A stretch of DNA of 30,130 nt from UBA877 sp034436335 (GTDB lineage Bacteria > Chloroflexota > Anaerolineae > Anaerolineales > Villigracilaceae): contig DAOTVO010000033.1 of the NCBI GenBank assembly GCA_034436335.1, positions 1-30,130 of the forward strand, given 5' to 3'. The notes under the pieces are model-generated. The model made no database searches. It was not told where the DNA came from and saw nothing but the letters and a program-made list of their open reading frames with translations. Numbering within the stretch: the stretch's first letter is position 1; each line of letters begins with the position of its first letter. Shown here in pieces: positions 7,406 through 15,074 of the stretch. The position numbers and the translations under genes are program-made.

Positions 7406-8547
7406 CTATCACGCTCAAAGAAGTCACCACCCTGCGCGACCTGAAAATGTTCATCCGCTTCGCTCCGAAACTGTACACGGGCAACCCGTATTATGTTCCG
7501 GCGCTGTTCTTCGACGAACTCAACACGCTGCGGTGCGACCGCAATCCGGCCTTCGAGCATTGCCAGGCGCGTTACTGGCTGGCTTACAAGGACGGCCAAT
7601 TGGCCGGGCGCGTGGCGGCCATCTTGAACCACCGGCACATCGAGAAGTGGGGGCAGAAATATCTGCGCTTCGGCTGGCTGGATTTCGTGGACGACCCGGC
7701 GGTCTCTGCCACGTTGATGGGAGCGGTGGAGGCCTGGGCGCGGGAGGCCGGCCTGGAAGCGGTTCACGGGCCGCTCGGGTTCACCGATCTGGACCGGGAG
7801 GGGATGCTGGTGGAGGGGTTCGAGGAAACTGCGACCCTGGCAACGAATTACAATTTTCCCTACTATCCCCGCCATCTGGAATATCTTGGCTACACGAAAG
7901 ATACCGATTGGGTGGAATACGAGATGCCGGTCACGCCGGAGCCAAATCCGACTATCGCACGCATCGCGGACCTTGCCAAACGGCGCTATAAATTGCGCCT
8001 GCTGGAAGCGTGCAACAAGCGCGAACTGCTCCGCTATGCAAACGAACTCTTCGACATTCTCGATGAGAGTTACGCGCATCTCTACGGCACGGTTCCCCTG
8101 AGCCGCAAACAGGTTGAAGCATATGTCAAGCAGTATTTCGCTTTTGTCCAGCCCGATTTCGTGCCGGTGGTTCTGGACGAACAGGGACGGATGGTGGCTT
8201 TTGGCATTACCATGCCGTCGCTCTCGAAAGCCCTGCAAGCTTCGCGCGGGGAACTCTTCCCCTTTGGCTTTCTGCATTTGCTCAAGGCGCTGAAAACCTA
8301 CGAGACCTTCGATTTGTATCTGGTGGCCGTGCGCAAGGAGTATCAGGGCAAGGGCGTGAACGCCATCCTGATGGACCACATGCACCGCGTCTTCCTGCGG
8401 TTGGGAGTCAAGAAGGTCGAGTCAAACCCGGAACTGGAGGGCAATGCCGATGTACAGGGACAGTGGAAGTATTACGAGCGCCGTCAGCACAAGCGGCGGC
8501 GGGTGTTTCTCAAAAAGTTGCAGCCGCTCGATTTCAACCACAGGTGA
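7402..8547 (+). CDS. GNAT-like N-acyltransferase family protein
   Basis: A 381-residue cytoplasmic protein of the long GNAT-like group whose members begin with a K-x-F-I-R/K-F-x-x-x-L-Y-x-x-x-P-x-x-V-P pattern; here it is LKMFIRFAPKLYTGNPYYVP. The second half contains the acetyl-CoA-binding type motif VRKEYQGKGVN (about residues 310-320). HGPLGFTDLDREGMLVEGF in the first half is also typical of the group. The end is strongly basic (RRQHKRRRVFLKK). Substrate is unknown. The start overlaps the miaA stop, so it is the last gene of the glycosyltransferase-yraN-miaA operon. Confidence 0.8.
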   Translation: MTITLKEVTTLRDLKMFIRFAPKLYTGNPYYVPALFFDELNTLRCDRNPAFEHCQARYWLAYKDGQLAGRVAAILNHRHIEKWGQKYLRFGWLDFVDDPAVSATLMGAVEAWAREAGLEAVHGPLGFTDLDREGMLVEGFEETATLATNYNFPYYPRHLEYLGYTKDTDWVEYEMPVTPEPNPTIARIADLAKRRYKLRLLEACNKRELLRYANELFDILDESYAHLYGTVPLSRKQVEAYVKQYFAFVQPDFVPVVLDEQGRMVAFGITMPSLSKALQASRGELFPFGFLHLLKALKTYETFDLYLVAVRKEYQGKGVNAILMDHMHRVFLRLGVKKVESNPELEGNADVQGQWKYYERRQHKRRRVFLKKLQPLDFNHR

Positions 8548-8618
8548 GCGCAGATAAACGCATGTTGGTTTGAAAACGTCTGAAAAAGTGTTTTAAAATC
8601 AGAAATTTAACCGGTAAT

Positions 8619-8710
8619 GAACAGAGAGAAACGGGATTTGCTTGATAAACATTGGCTTTCGGTTATCGAAATCCCCAAACATCCCTGTCCGTCCCTGTTT
8701 ATCTCCGCTG
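8619..8710. repeat. Decayed palindromic intergenic element
   Basis: Imperfect inverted repeat between the GNAT-like gene and the ZIP gene: ACAGaGAgaaacGGGATTT on the left faces AAATCCCcaaacaTCCCTGT on the right, with a further GTTTATCTCCGCTG outside. The word set (ACAGGGA, ATAAAC) is shared with the element at 24269-24340, so both may belong to one degenerate family. Confidence 0.45.
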
Positions 8711-8759
8711 AATCAGAACTTTTAAATACTCTCTGAGAATGATTTATTGGAGGTTTTCA

Positions 8760-9575
8760 ATGATGATCGAATGGTTCAAGGGTCTCAATCCGGTTATCCA
8801 AGCCCTGTTGGGGACACTTTTCACCTGGAGTGTAACCGCCCTGGGCGCGGCAATGGTCTTTTTCTTCAAAAGCATCGAACGCAAGGTGCTGGACAGCATG
8901 CTCGGTTTTGCGGCCGGTGTGATGATTGCGGCCAGTTTCTGGTCGCTCTTGGCTCCGGCAATTGATATGGCGGCGGAACTGACCGTTCCAGATTGGCTCC
9001 CGGCGGTCGTCGGATTCCTGCTGGGCGGCATCTTCCTGTGGAGCGTGGACAAGGTTCTGCCGCACCTGCACATCGGTCTGCCGACTGAGGAGGCAGAGGG
9101 CGTCAAAACCTCTTGGCAACGCAGTATTCTGCTTGTCCTGGCCATCACCCTGCACAACTTCCCGGAGGGGCTGGCGGTGGGAGTGGCTTTTGGGGCAGTT
9201 GCGGCGGGCATCCCCTCGGCGAATCTTGCAGGGGCACTGGCGCTGGCCATGGGCATCGGCCTGCAGAACTTTCCCGAAGGGGCAGCGGTCTCGATTCCCT
9301 TGCGGCGTGAAGGGTTGAGCCGGCTGAAAAGTTTCCTCTACGGACAGGGTTCGGGCATCGTCGAACCGGTTGCGGGAGTCATCGGCGCGGCGGCGGTGCT
9401 GTGGATGCGCCCCATCCTGCCCTACGCGCTGGCCTTCGCTGCGGGCGCGATGATTTACGTGGTGGTCGAGGAACTGATTCCCGAGTCGCAATCGGGGAAG
9501 GATACACATTTTTCGACCTTCGGCGCGATGCTCGGTTTTGCCGTGATGATGCTGCTGGACGTGGCGCTGGGGTAA
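8760..9575 (+). CDS. ZIP family divalent metal transporter (GufA/ZupT-like)
   Basis: An integral inner-membrane protein of 271 residues with about eight hydrophobic segments that moves zinc or other divalent metals toward the cytoplasm. The signature metal-site helices are clear: HNFPEG at 132-137 (TM4) and QNFPEG at 169-174 (TM5), with a further Glu in SGIVEPVAG (TM6) at the expected binuclear site. The loop before TM4 has HLHIG as a possible additional metal ligand region. The ATG at 8760 follows GGAGG (8749-8753) with 6 nt spacing; the upstream in-frame ATG at 8739 lacks a site. Metal specificity cannot be read. Confidence 0.93.
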   Translation: MMIEWFKGLNPVIQALLGTLFTWSVTALGAAMVFFFKSIERKVLDSMLGFAAGVMIAASFWSLLAPAIDMAAELTVPDWLPAVVGFLLGGIFLWSVDKVLPHLHIGLPTEEAEGVKTSWQRSILLVLAITLHNFPEGLAVGVAFGAVAAGIPSANLAGALALAMGIGLQNFPEGAAVSIPLRREGLSRLKSFLYGQGSGIVEPVAGVIGAAAVLWMRPILPYALAFAAGAMIYVVVEELIPESQSGKDTHFSTFGAMLGFAVMMLLDVALG

Positions 9576-9617
9576 ACAGGCTGCGAGCAAGTCAAGGTTG
9601 GTCAAAGCGGCTCCTTT

Positions 9618-9690
9618 GACGCAAAAGGGAACGAAAAAGGCGAAAATCGAAAAAATTCGCGAAATTCACCCTTTCGCGCGCTTCGCGTTC
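9618..9690. repeat. Decayed palindromic intergenic element
   Basis: Words such as GACGCAAAAGGG and AACGAAAAAGG on the left are mirrored by CCCTTTCGCGCGCTTCGCGTTC on the right around AATTCGCGAAATT. The pattern resembles the element upstream of uvrB at 19443-19537. It lies between the ZIP gene and the marR promoter. Too diverged to define exact ends. Confidence 0.4.
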
Positions 9691-9783
9691 GGCTGCCTGC
9701 TGGGGAGCAAGCAGATAAAATTCCGGCCCCGGCCAGATTGAAGGCCGTCCGATTTTTCTTATAAAACTCTTACTCAAACTGCA

Positions 9784-9812
9784 TTGACAAATCCCCCTGA
9801 GCGCAATATATT
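9784..9812 (+). promoter_or_regulatory. Promoter of the MarR-ABC exporter operon
   Basis: TTGACA (9784-9789), exactly 17 nt, TATATT (9807-9812), predicting a start near 9819. The short leader holds two GCTTAA words starting at 9820 and 9837 (GCTTAACTAC and GCTTAATTAT), which may be part of a MarR operator overlapping the start site. Confidence 0.75.
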
Positions 9813-9844
9813 CAAGACCGCTTAACTACTAAAAGGGCTTAATT

Positions 9845-10288
9845 ATGCAACCTTCGAAACCATTGTCTGAGGTCTTGCGCGAATGGGCCAAGGTGTTCAT
9901 GCACCGCTCCGGGCGCGATTTCAAGCGCTTTATGGAGACCACCGGTCTGACCTTCTCGCAAATTAACATCCTGATGCGTCTCATGCACGACGGCTCCTGG
10001 GGCGTCTCGGATATTGCCGCGCAGATGGGCATCACCAACGCCGCCGCCAGCCAGGCAGTAGACCGGCTGGTGCAAATGGGCCTCATCGAGCGCAGCGAAG
10101 ATCCCGCCGACCGGCGCGCCAAGCGCCTCAAATTGACCGCCGAGGGGCAGACGCTGATTCAAAAAGGCATCGAAGCACGCACGCGCTGGATCGAGCAGAT
10201 CACCGATTCTCTGACGCCCGAACAGGAACTCATGGTCATCGAAGCGCTTACCCTGCTCACCGAAGCGGCGCAAAAGACAGAAGAATAG
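9845..10288 (+). CDS. MarR family transcriptional regulator
   Basis: A 147-residue winged-helix regulator. The DNA-binding core covers about residues 40-100: INILMRLMHDGSWGVSDIAAQMGITNAAASQAVDRLVQMGLIERSEDPADRRAKRLKLT, including the D-P-x-D-R-R-x-K wing that defines MarR. Flanking helices form the dimer interface. It precedes and is co-directional with two ABC exporter genes (34 nt gap), so it most likely represses its own operon and is released by a compound the exporter handles, as known for many MarR-exporter pairs. The ribosome site is weak (AAAGGG, 7 nt before ATG). Confidence 0.94.
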   Translation: MQPSKPLSEVLREWAKVFMHRSGRDFKRFMETTGLTFSQINILMRLMHDGSWGVSDIAAQMGITNAAASQAVDRLVQMGLIERSEDPADRRAKRLKLTAEGQTLIQKGIEARTRWIEQITDSLTPEQELMVIEALTLLTEAAQKTEE

Positions 10289-10322
10289 CCTCCCGCAAAC
10301 ATTTCAACTGGAGTTTTTCCTA

Positions 10323-12563
10323 ATGCTACGTCTTGCCAGATACCTAAAACCCTACACAGCCTTCGTCCTGCTGGCCATCGCCATCCTCTTTGTGCAGGCC
10401 AACGCTGACCTGGCCCTGCCCGACTACATGTCGAAAATCGTCAACAACGGAATCCAGCAGGGCGGTATCGAAAACGCCGTCCCGCAGGCCATCCGCCAGA
10501 GCGAGATGGATAAACTGGTCCTCTTCATGAATCCAGACGAGCGGGCGCTCATTCTGGAACACTACACGCTGGCCGATAAGAACGCCGCCGATTACGCCGA
10601 CCTGGTCAAACAATACCCTGCCCTGGCCAATGAACCGGTTTATGTGCTGAACGCGGTGGACAAAACCACGCTGGACGAGATGAATGTCATCTTCGGCAAA
10701 GCCTGGCTGGTGGTCGCCAGCCTGGAGCGTCTCGCTGCGGACCCGCAGGCGGCCGCGGCCATGGGGCAGAGCCTCGGCTTCGATCTTTCCAAACTGCCAC
10801 CCGGCATGGACCTATTCACCGTGCTGCGCGCCCTGCCCACCGCGCAGGTAGACGCCGTCAAGCAGGCCATCAACGAGCGCTTTGCCTCCCTGGGCGAGCG
10901 GATGATTACCCAAATGGCGGTTGGCGCCGTCCGCAGCGAATATGACGCCCTGGGGATGAATACCGACAGTCTGCAAATCCAGTACATCCTGCGGATTGGC
11001 GGCCTGATGCTGTTGGTCACCTTGCTTTCGATTGCCTGCACCATCACGGTTGGCTTCCTTTCCGCCCGGACGGCGGCAGGTCTGGCGCGCGACCTGCGTC
11101 GCGACGTTTTTCGCAAGGTGGAAAGTTTCGCCAACACCGAACTGGACAAATTCTCAACCGCCTCGCTCATCACCCGCTCGACCAACGATGTCACCCAAAT
11201 TCAAACGGTGGTGGTGATGATGATGCGCATGGTCATCTATGCGCCCATCATCGGCGTCGGCGGCGTCATCCGTGCCCTCGATAAAAGCACCTCGATGTGG
11301 TGGATTATCGCCCTGGCGGTCATCGTCCTGCTTGGGTTGATTCTGACCGTCTTCTCCGTCGCCCTGCCGAAATTCAAAGCCATTCAAACTCTGGTGGACC
11401 GGCTCAACCTGGTGATGCGCGAGAATCTTTCCGGGATGATGGTCATCCGCGCGTTCAACATGCAGGAATACGAGGAAGGGCGCTTCGACAAAGCCAACAC
11501 CGACCTGACCGGAATCAGCCTGTTCATCAACCGGGTCATGGTCGTGATGATGCCGGTCATGATGCTTACTATGAACGGTCTTTCTCTCGCCATCATCTGG
11601 GTCGGCGCGCATCAGGTGGCCGAGTCGCAGATGCAGGTGGGCGACATGATGGCCTTCCTGCAATATGCCATGCAGATTGTCTTTGCCTTCCTGATGATGT
11701 CGTTCATGTTCATCATACTGCCGCGCGCTTCGGTCTCGGCCGGGCGCATCGCCGAGGTGCTGGAAACCGATCTTTCGATTTTGGACCCTCAGACGCCGCG
11801 CTCTTTCCCGGAGCCGTTCCGCCCCGAGGTCGAGTTCCGCAATGTTTCCTTCCGCTACCCATCAGCGGAGGAGAACGTCCTGCATAACATCAGTTTTGTC
11901 GCCCGTCCGGGAGAGACAACCGCCATCATTGGCTCGACCGGCGCAGGGAAATCCACAATCATCAGCCTGATTCCTCGCTTCTATGATGTCACTGAAGGGG
12001 CAATCCTGATTGACGGCGTGGACATCCGCGAGGTCACCCAGCACGACCTGCGCGAGAAAATCGGCTACGTTCCCCAGCGAGGCATGCTGTTCTCTGGCAC
12101 CATCGAGAGCAATCTGAAATACGCCGATGAAAACGTCAGTGAGCAGGAAATGAGAGAAGCCGCCGAGATTGCCCAGGCTGCCGATTTCATCTTCTCCGGC
12201 GAAGCGGGGCTGGAAGCCGAAGTCTCGCAGGCAGGCAGTAATTTTTCTGGCGGGCAGAAACAGCGTCTGGCCATCGCCCGCGCGGTGGTCAAGAAAGCGC
12301 CGATTTACATCTTCGACGATAGTTTCTCGATGTTGGACTTCAAGACCGACGCCGCCCTGCGCAAGGCGCTGAAAGAAAAGACAAAAGGCAGTACCGTCTT
12401 CATCGTCAGCCAGCGCGTGGCGACCATTATGCACGCCGAGCAAATCATCGTTCTCGACCAGGGAAAGATTGTCGGGAAAGGAAAACACCGCGAATTGATG
12501 GAGACCTGTGACGTGTATCGTGACATTGCACTCTCGCAAATTGGACAGGAGGCGTTGAAATGA
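10323..12563 (+). CDS. Heterodimeric ABC exporter subunit with degenerate ATP site and large TM1-TM2 insert
   Basis: A 746-residue membrane exporter half, permease followed by ATPase. TM1 is at about 10-30. Residues of about 45-215 form an extra hydrophilic, mostly helical domain predicted outside the cytoplasm, before TM2 at about 217. The ATPase has Walker A STGAGKST (near 537), an intact signature FSGGQKQR (near 641), but Walker B IYIFDDSFSMLD has Asp666 where the catalytic Glu should be, and the switch His is Gln697 (IVSQRVATI). This is the degenerate-site subunit of an asymmetric heterodimer, partnered by the next gene, whose ATG overlaps its stop (ATGA). It has GGAG 9 nt before the start. 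Probable role is export of drugs or lipids; substrate unknown. Confidence 0.93.
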   Translation: MLRLARYLKPYTAFVLLAIAILFVQANADLALPDYMSKIVNNGIQQGGIENAVPQAIRQSEMDKLVLFMNPDERALILEHYTLADKNAADYADLVKQYPALANEPVYVLNAVDKTTLDEMNVIFGKAWLVVASLERLAADPQAAAAMGQSLGFDLSKLPPGMDLFTVLRALPTAQVDAVKQAINERFASLGERMITQMAVGAVRSEYDALGMNTDSLQIQYILRIGGLMLLVTLLSIACTITVGFLSARTAAGLARDLRRDVFRKVESFANTELDKFSTASLITRSTNDVTQIQTVVVMMMRMVIYAPIIGVGGVIRALDKSTSMWWIIALAVIVLLGLILTVFSVALPKFKAIQTLVDRLNLVMRENLSGMMVIRAFNMQEYEEGRFDKANTDLTGISLFINRVMVVMMPVMMLTMNGLSLAIIWVGAHQVAESQMQVGDMMAFLQYAMQIVFAFLMMSFMFIILPRASVSAGRIAEVLETDLSILDPQTPRSFPEPFRPEVEFRNVSFRYPSAEENVLHNISFVARPGETTAIIGSTGAGKSTIISLIPRFYDVTEGAILIDGVDIREVTQHDLREKIGYVPQRGMLFSGTIESNLKYADENVSEQEMREAAEIAQAADFIFSGEAGLEAEVSQAGSNFSGGQKQRLAIARAVVKKAPIYIFDDSFSMLDFKTDAALRKALKEKTKGSTVFIVSQRVATIMHAEQIIVLDQGKIVGKGKHRELMETCDVYRDIALSQIGQEALK

Positions 12564-14449
12564 CCTCTTCTGCCGCTTCCTCCTCCCCTAACCGTCCGAT
12601 TCAGCCGCCCCGCCCCGCAGGGCCATTCGGTCACGGCGGCCCGATGGCCATGATGAAAGGCGATAAAGCCCGCGATTTCAAAGGCACGATGAAAAAACTC
12701 ATCCAGTACCTGGGCGCTTACCGCGTTTCCATTCTGGTTGTCATGCTCGTTGCCGTTGCCTCGACCGTCTTCACCATCCTGGGGCCGAAAATCCTGGGGA
12801 AGGCCACGACGAAACTCTTTGAGGGCGTCATGGCGCAAATTGCCGGAACCGGCAGCGGCATTGACTTTGAGTACATTGGCCGCATCATCCTGCTGACTCT
12901 GACCCTGTACGTGCTCTCGTCGCTGCTCAGTTACATCCAGGGCTGGATTATGTCCGGCATCTCGGCCGACATCGCTTACCGCTTCCGCCGCGACATCGCC
13001 GCCAAAATCAACCGCATGCCGCTGCGCTACTTCGACGGGACGAATCACGGCGAGGTTCTCTCGCGCGTCACGAACGATGTGGACACGGTCAACCAGACCC
13101 TCAGCCAGAGCCTGACGCAAATCATCACCTCGGTCACCACCGTCATCGGCGTGCTGGTGATGATGTTCTCCATCAGTTGGACGATGACTCTCGTGGCCGT
13201 GCTGATTGTCCCGCTCTCGCTGGTATTGATTAGCCTTGTCGTCCGGCAATCGCAGAAGTACTTCAAACAACAGCAGGACTACCTGGGGCACGTCAACGGT
13301 CACATCGAGGAAATGTACGGCGGTCACATCGTCGTCAAGGCCTTCAACGGCGAAGCCAAGAGCATCGCCAAGTTCGACCGTTTGAATGATACGCTCTACA
13401 ATTCGGCCTGGAAATCGCAATTTCTCTCCGGCTTGATGATGCCGATGATGACCTTCATCGGCAACCTGGGCTACGTCGCCATCAGCATTCTCGGCGGTTA
13501 TCTGGCCATCAAAAAGACCATCACCGTAGGAGACATTCAGGCTTTTATTCAATACGTTCGCTCTTTCACCCAGCCGCTGACGCAAATTGCGAATGTCTCC
13601 AACGTCTTACAGCAGACCGCGGCGGCGGCCGAGCGCGTCTTCGAGTTCCTCGAAGAGGAGGAAGAAGTCCCCGATCCGGCCGACCCCATCCGCTTGACCG
13701 ACTTCAAAGGGCGCGTGGACTTCAAAAACGTCCGCTTTGGCTACAACCCGGAGAAGATTATCATCCACAACTTCTCGTTCTACGCCGAGCCGGGACAGCG
13801 CATTGCCATCGTCGGGCCGACCGGAGCGGGCAAAACCACCATGGTCAAACTGCTGATGCGCTTCTACGATGTCAACGGCGGAGCCATCCTGATTGACGAT
13901 CACGACATCCGCAACTTCAAACGCGGCGACCTGCGCTGTATGTTCGGCATGGTTTTGCAGGATACCTGGCTGTTTAACGGGACCATCATGGAAAACATCC
14001 GTTACGGGCGCATCAACGCCACCGACGAGGAGGTCATCGCTGCCGCCAAAGCCGCTCACGCCGACCACTTCATCCGTGCCCTGCCCGGCGGCTACAACTT
14101 CGTTCTCAACGAGGAAACCACCAACATCTCCGCGGGTCAGAAGCAACTGCTCACCATCGCCCGCGCCATCCTGACCGATCCGAACTTTCTCATCCTGGAC
14201 GAGGCGACGAGCGCCGTGGACACGCACACCGAAATTCTCATCCAGAAGGCGATGCAAACTCTGATGAAGGGACGCACTTCGTTCATCATTGCCCACCGCC
14301 TGTCCACCATTCGCGACGCCGACTGGATTCTGGTGATGAGGGACGGCGATATCGTCGAACAAGGAAAACACGAGAAACTGCTCGCCAAAGGCGGCTTCTA
14401 CGCCGAACTATACAACAGTCAGTTCGAACTCGCAGAAACAAACGCATGA
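12560..14449 (+). CDS. Heterodimeric ABC exporter subunit with catalytic Walker B
   Basis: A 629-residue exporter half of normal size: a Pro/Gly-rich cytoplasmic N-terminus (about 1-30), six transmembrane helices, then the ATPase. Walker A is GPTGAGKTT, Walker B is LILDEATSAVD with the catalytic Glu548, and the switch His is present in IIAHRLSTI. The signature is NISAGQKQ (Ser524-Ala-Gly-Gln) rather than LSGGQ. Thus its Walker motifs pair with the intact FSGGQ of the partner to make the active site, and its SAGQ pairs with the partner's Asp/Gln degenerate site, as known for TM287/288- and BmrCD-like exporters. It ends the MarR operon and is followed by a strong terminator. Confidence 0.94.
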   Translation: MTSSAASSSPNRPIQPPRPAGPFGHGGPMAMMKGDKARDFKGTMKKLIQYLGAYRVSILVVMLVAVASTVFTILGPKILGKATTKLFEGVMAQIAGTGSGIDFEYIGRIILLTLTLYVLSSLLSYIQGWIMSGISADIAYRFRRDIAAKINRMPLRYFDGTNHGEVLSRVTNDVDTVNQTLSQSLTQIITSVTTVIGVLVMMFSISWTMTLVAVLIVPLSLVLISLVVRQSQKYFKQQQDYLGHVNGHIEEMYGGHIVVKAFNGEAKSIAKFDRLNDTLYNSAWKSQFLSGLMMPMMTFIGNLGYVAISILGGYLAIKKTITVGDIQAFIQYVRSFTQPLTQIANVSNVLQQTAAAAERVFEFLEEEEEVPDPADPIRLTDFKGRVDFKNVRFGYNPEKIIIHNFSFYAEPGQRIAIVGPTGAGKTTMVKLLMRFYDVNGGAILIDDHDIRNFKRGDLRCMFGMVLQDTWLFNGTIMENIRYGRINATDEEVIAAAKAAHADHFIRALPGGYNFVLNEETTNISAGQKQLLTIARAILTDPNFLILDEATSAVDTHTEILIQKAMQTLMKGRTSFIIAHRLSTIRDADWILVMRDGDIVEQGKHEKLLAKGGFYAELYNSQFELAETNA

Positions 14450-14452
14450 TAT

Positions 14453-14484
14453 AAAAAACCGGAGGCCAAAAGGTCTCCGGTTTT
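14453..14484 (+). terminator. Rho-independent terminator of the ABC exporter operon, bidirectional
   Basis: ACCGGAGGCC, loop AAAA, GGTCTCCGGT forms a 10-bp stem with one G-T pair, flanked by A-tract and TTTT on either side. It lies between convergent genes and can serve both strands. Confidence 0.93.
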
Positions 14485-14504
14485 GCATTCTGCAGGCATG
14501 AGGA

Positions 14505-14960
14505 TTACGGATTTGTCTGCCAAGCGCCGCGGTGCATGCCCATGCCGCGCCCGAACTGGGAGCCGGTCCCATCCTGCGGACGGACGCCGCCGTACGGGCA
14601 GGTTCCCGTCCCGTAGCCGCGCTTCGCCATGCGGGAAAGCATCCAATCGGCCTGCGCCTGGGTGATGACGCCATCGGCCACAGCCGCGTTGATGGCCGCC
14701 GTGCGGACTTCGACCAGCAAAGCGGGGATGTCTTTGGCGGCAATTCCTTCGGCCAAAGCAATCTGGTACATCGTCTCGCCGGCGGTCAGGCGGGCGTTGA
14801 CTTCGTCAACAGTCAGGTTGAGCGCATTCGCCAGGGCCGAGACCATGTAATCGTGCAGGAGGCCGTAGCCCGAGCCGGTTGTCGAAGAAGCCGCCGCGGC
14901 GCCGCTAAAGACGCCCAGAGCAAGCAGGGCAAGCAAAACAGAGAGAGTAATTTTCTTCAT
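14505..14960 (-). CDS. Small secreted protein, Gly/Met-rich C-terminus
   Basis: A 151-residue exported protein. Residues 1-24 form a Sec signal peptide (MKK, hydrophobic core, GAAAASS). The mature part has a helical region LNLTVDEVNARLTAGETMYQIA and AAVADGVITQAQADWMLSRM, a pattern of small secreted proteins I associate with Chloroflexota and with DUF2680-like domains; the tail (QFGRGMGMHRGAW, TGTCPYGG) is rich in Gly, Met, His and has one Cys, which could bind metal. AAAGGAG (14968-14974) stands 7 nt before ATG 14960 and 4 nt before ATG 14963, so 14960 is preferred. Its promoter carries the same direct repeats as the response-regulator promoter, tying it to the adjacent two-component system. 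Confidence 0.85.
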   Translation of the reverse strand: MKKITLSVLLALLALGVFSGAAAASSTTGSGYGLLHDYMVSALANALNLTVDEVNARLTAGETMYQIALAEGIAAKDIPALLVEVRTAAINAAVADGVITQAQADWMLSRMAKRGYGTGTCPYGGVRPQDGTGSQFGRGMGMHRGAWQTNP

Positions 14961-14992
14961 CATTCAACTCCTTTCGTGAGTTCGTTGCTCAT

Positions 14993-15025
14993 AGGATACC
15001 GCGCAACTGTAAAGATTGCGTAAAG
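14993..15025 (-). promoter_or_regulatory. Promoter with CTTTAC direct repeats upstream of the secreted protein
   Basis: On the reverse strand: CTTTAC (15020-15025), N5, CTTTAC (15009-15014), 10 nt, TATCCT (-10, 14993-14998). The 11-bp spacing is one helical turn, as for OmpR/PhoB-type response regulator boxes, and the box replaces a normal -35. The layout is identical to that at 16988-17020. Confidence 0.75.
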
Positions 15026-15053
15026 GTCGGGAAAAGATTTGACAAAAGTTGCA

Positions 15054-15074
15054 GGCCGGGAGGACATCCCGACC
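15054..15074 (-). terminator. Possible terminator after the sensor kinase
   Basis: On the reverse strand GGTCGGGA, loop TGTCC, TCCCGGCC forms a stem with one mismatch, directly overlapping the kinase stop. The following stretch has only a short T-run (ACTTTTG), so termination may be weak; read-through into the secreted-protein gene is possible. Confidence 0.45.

Noticed and set aside
7195..8385. Minus-strand frame of 396 codons opposite miaA and the GNAT-like gene
   Set aside because: Overlaps two coupled plus-strand genes with family motifs; shadow frame.
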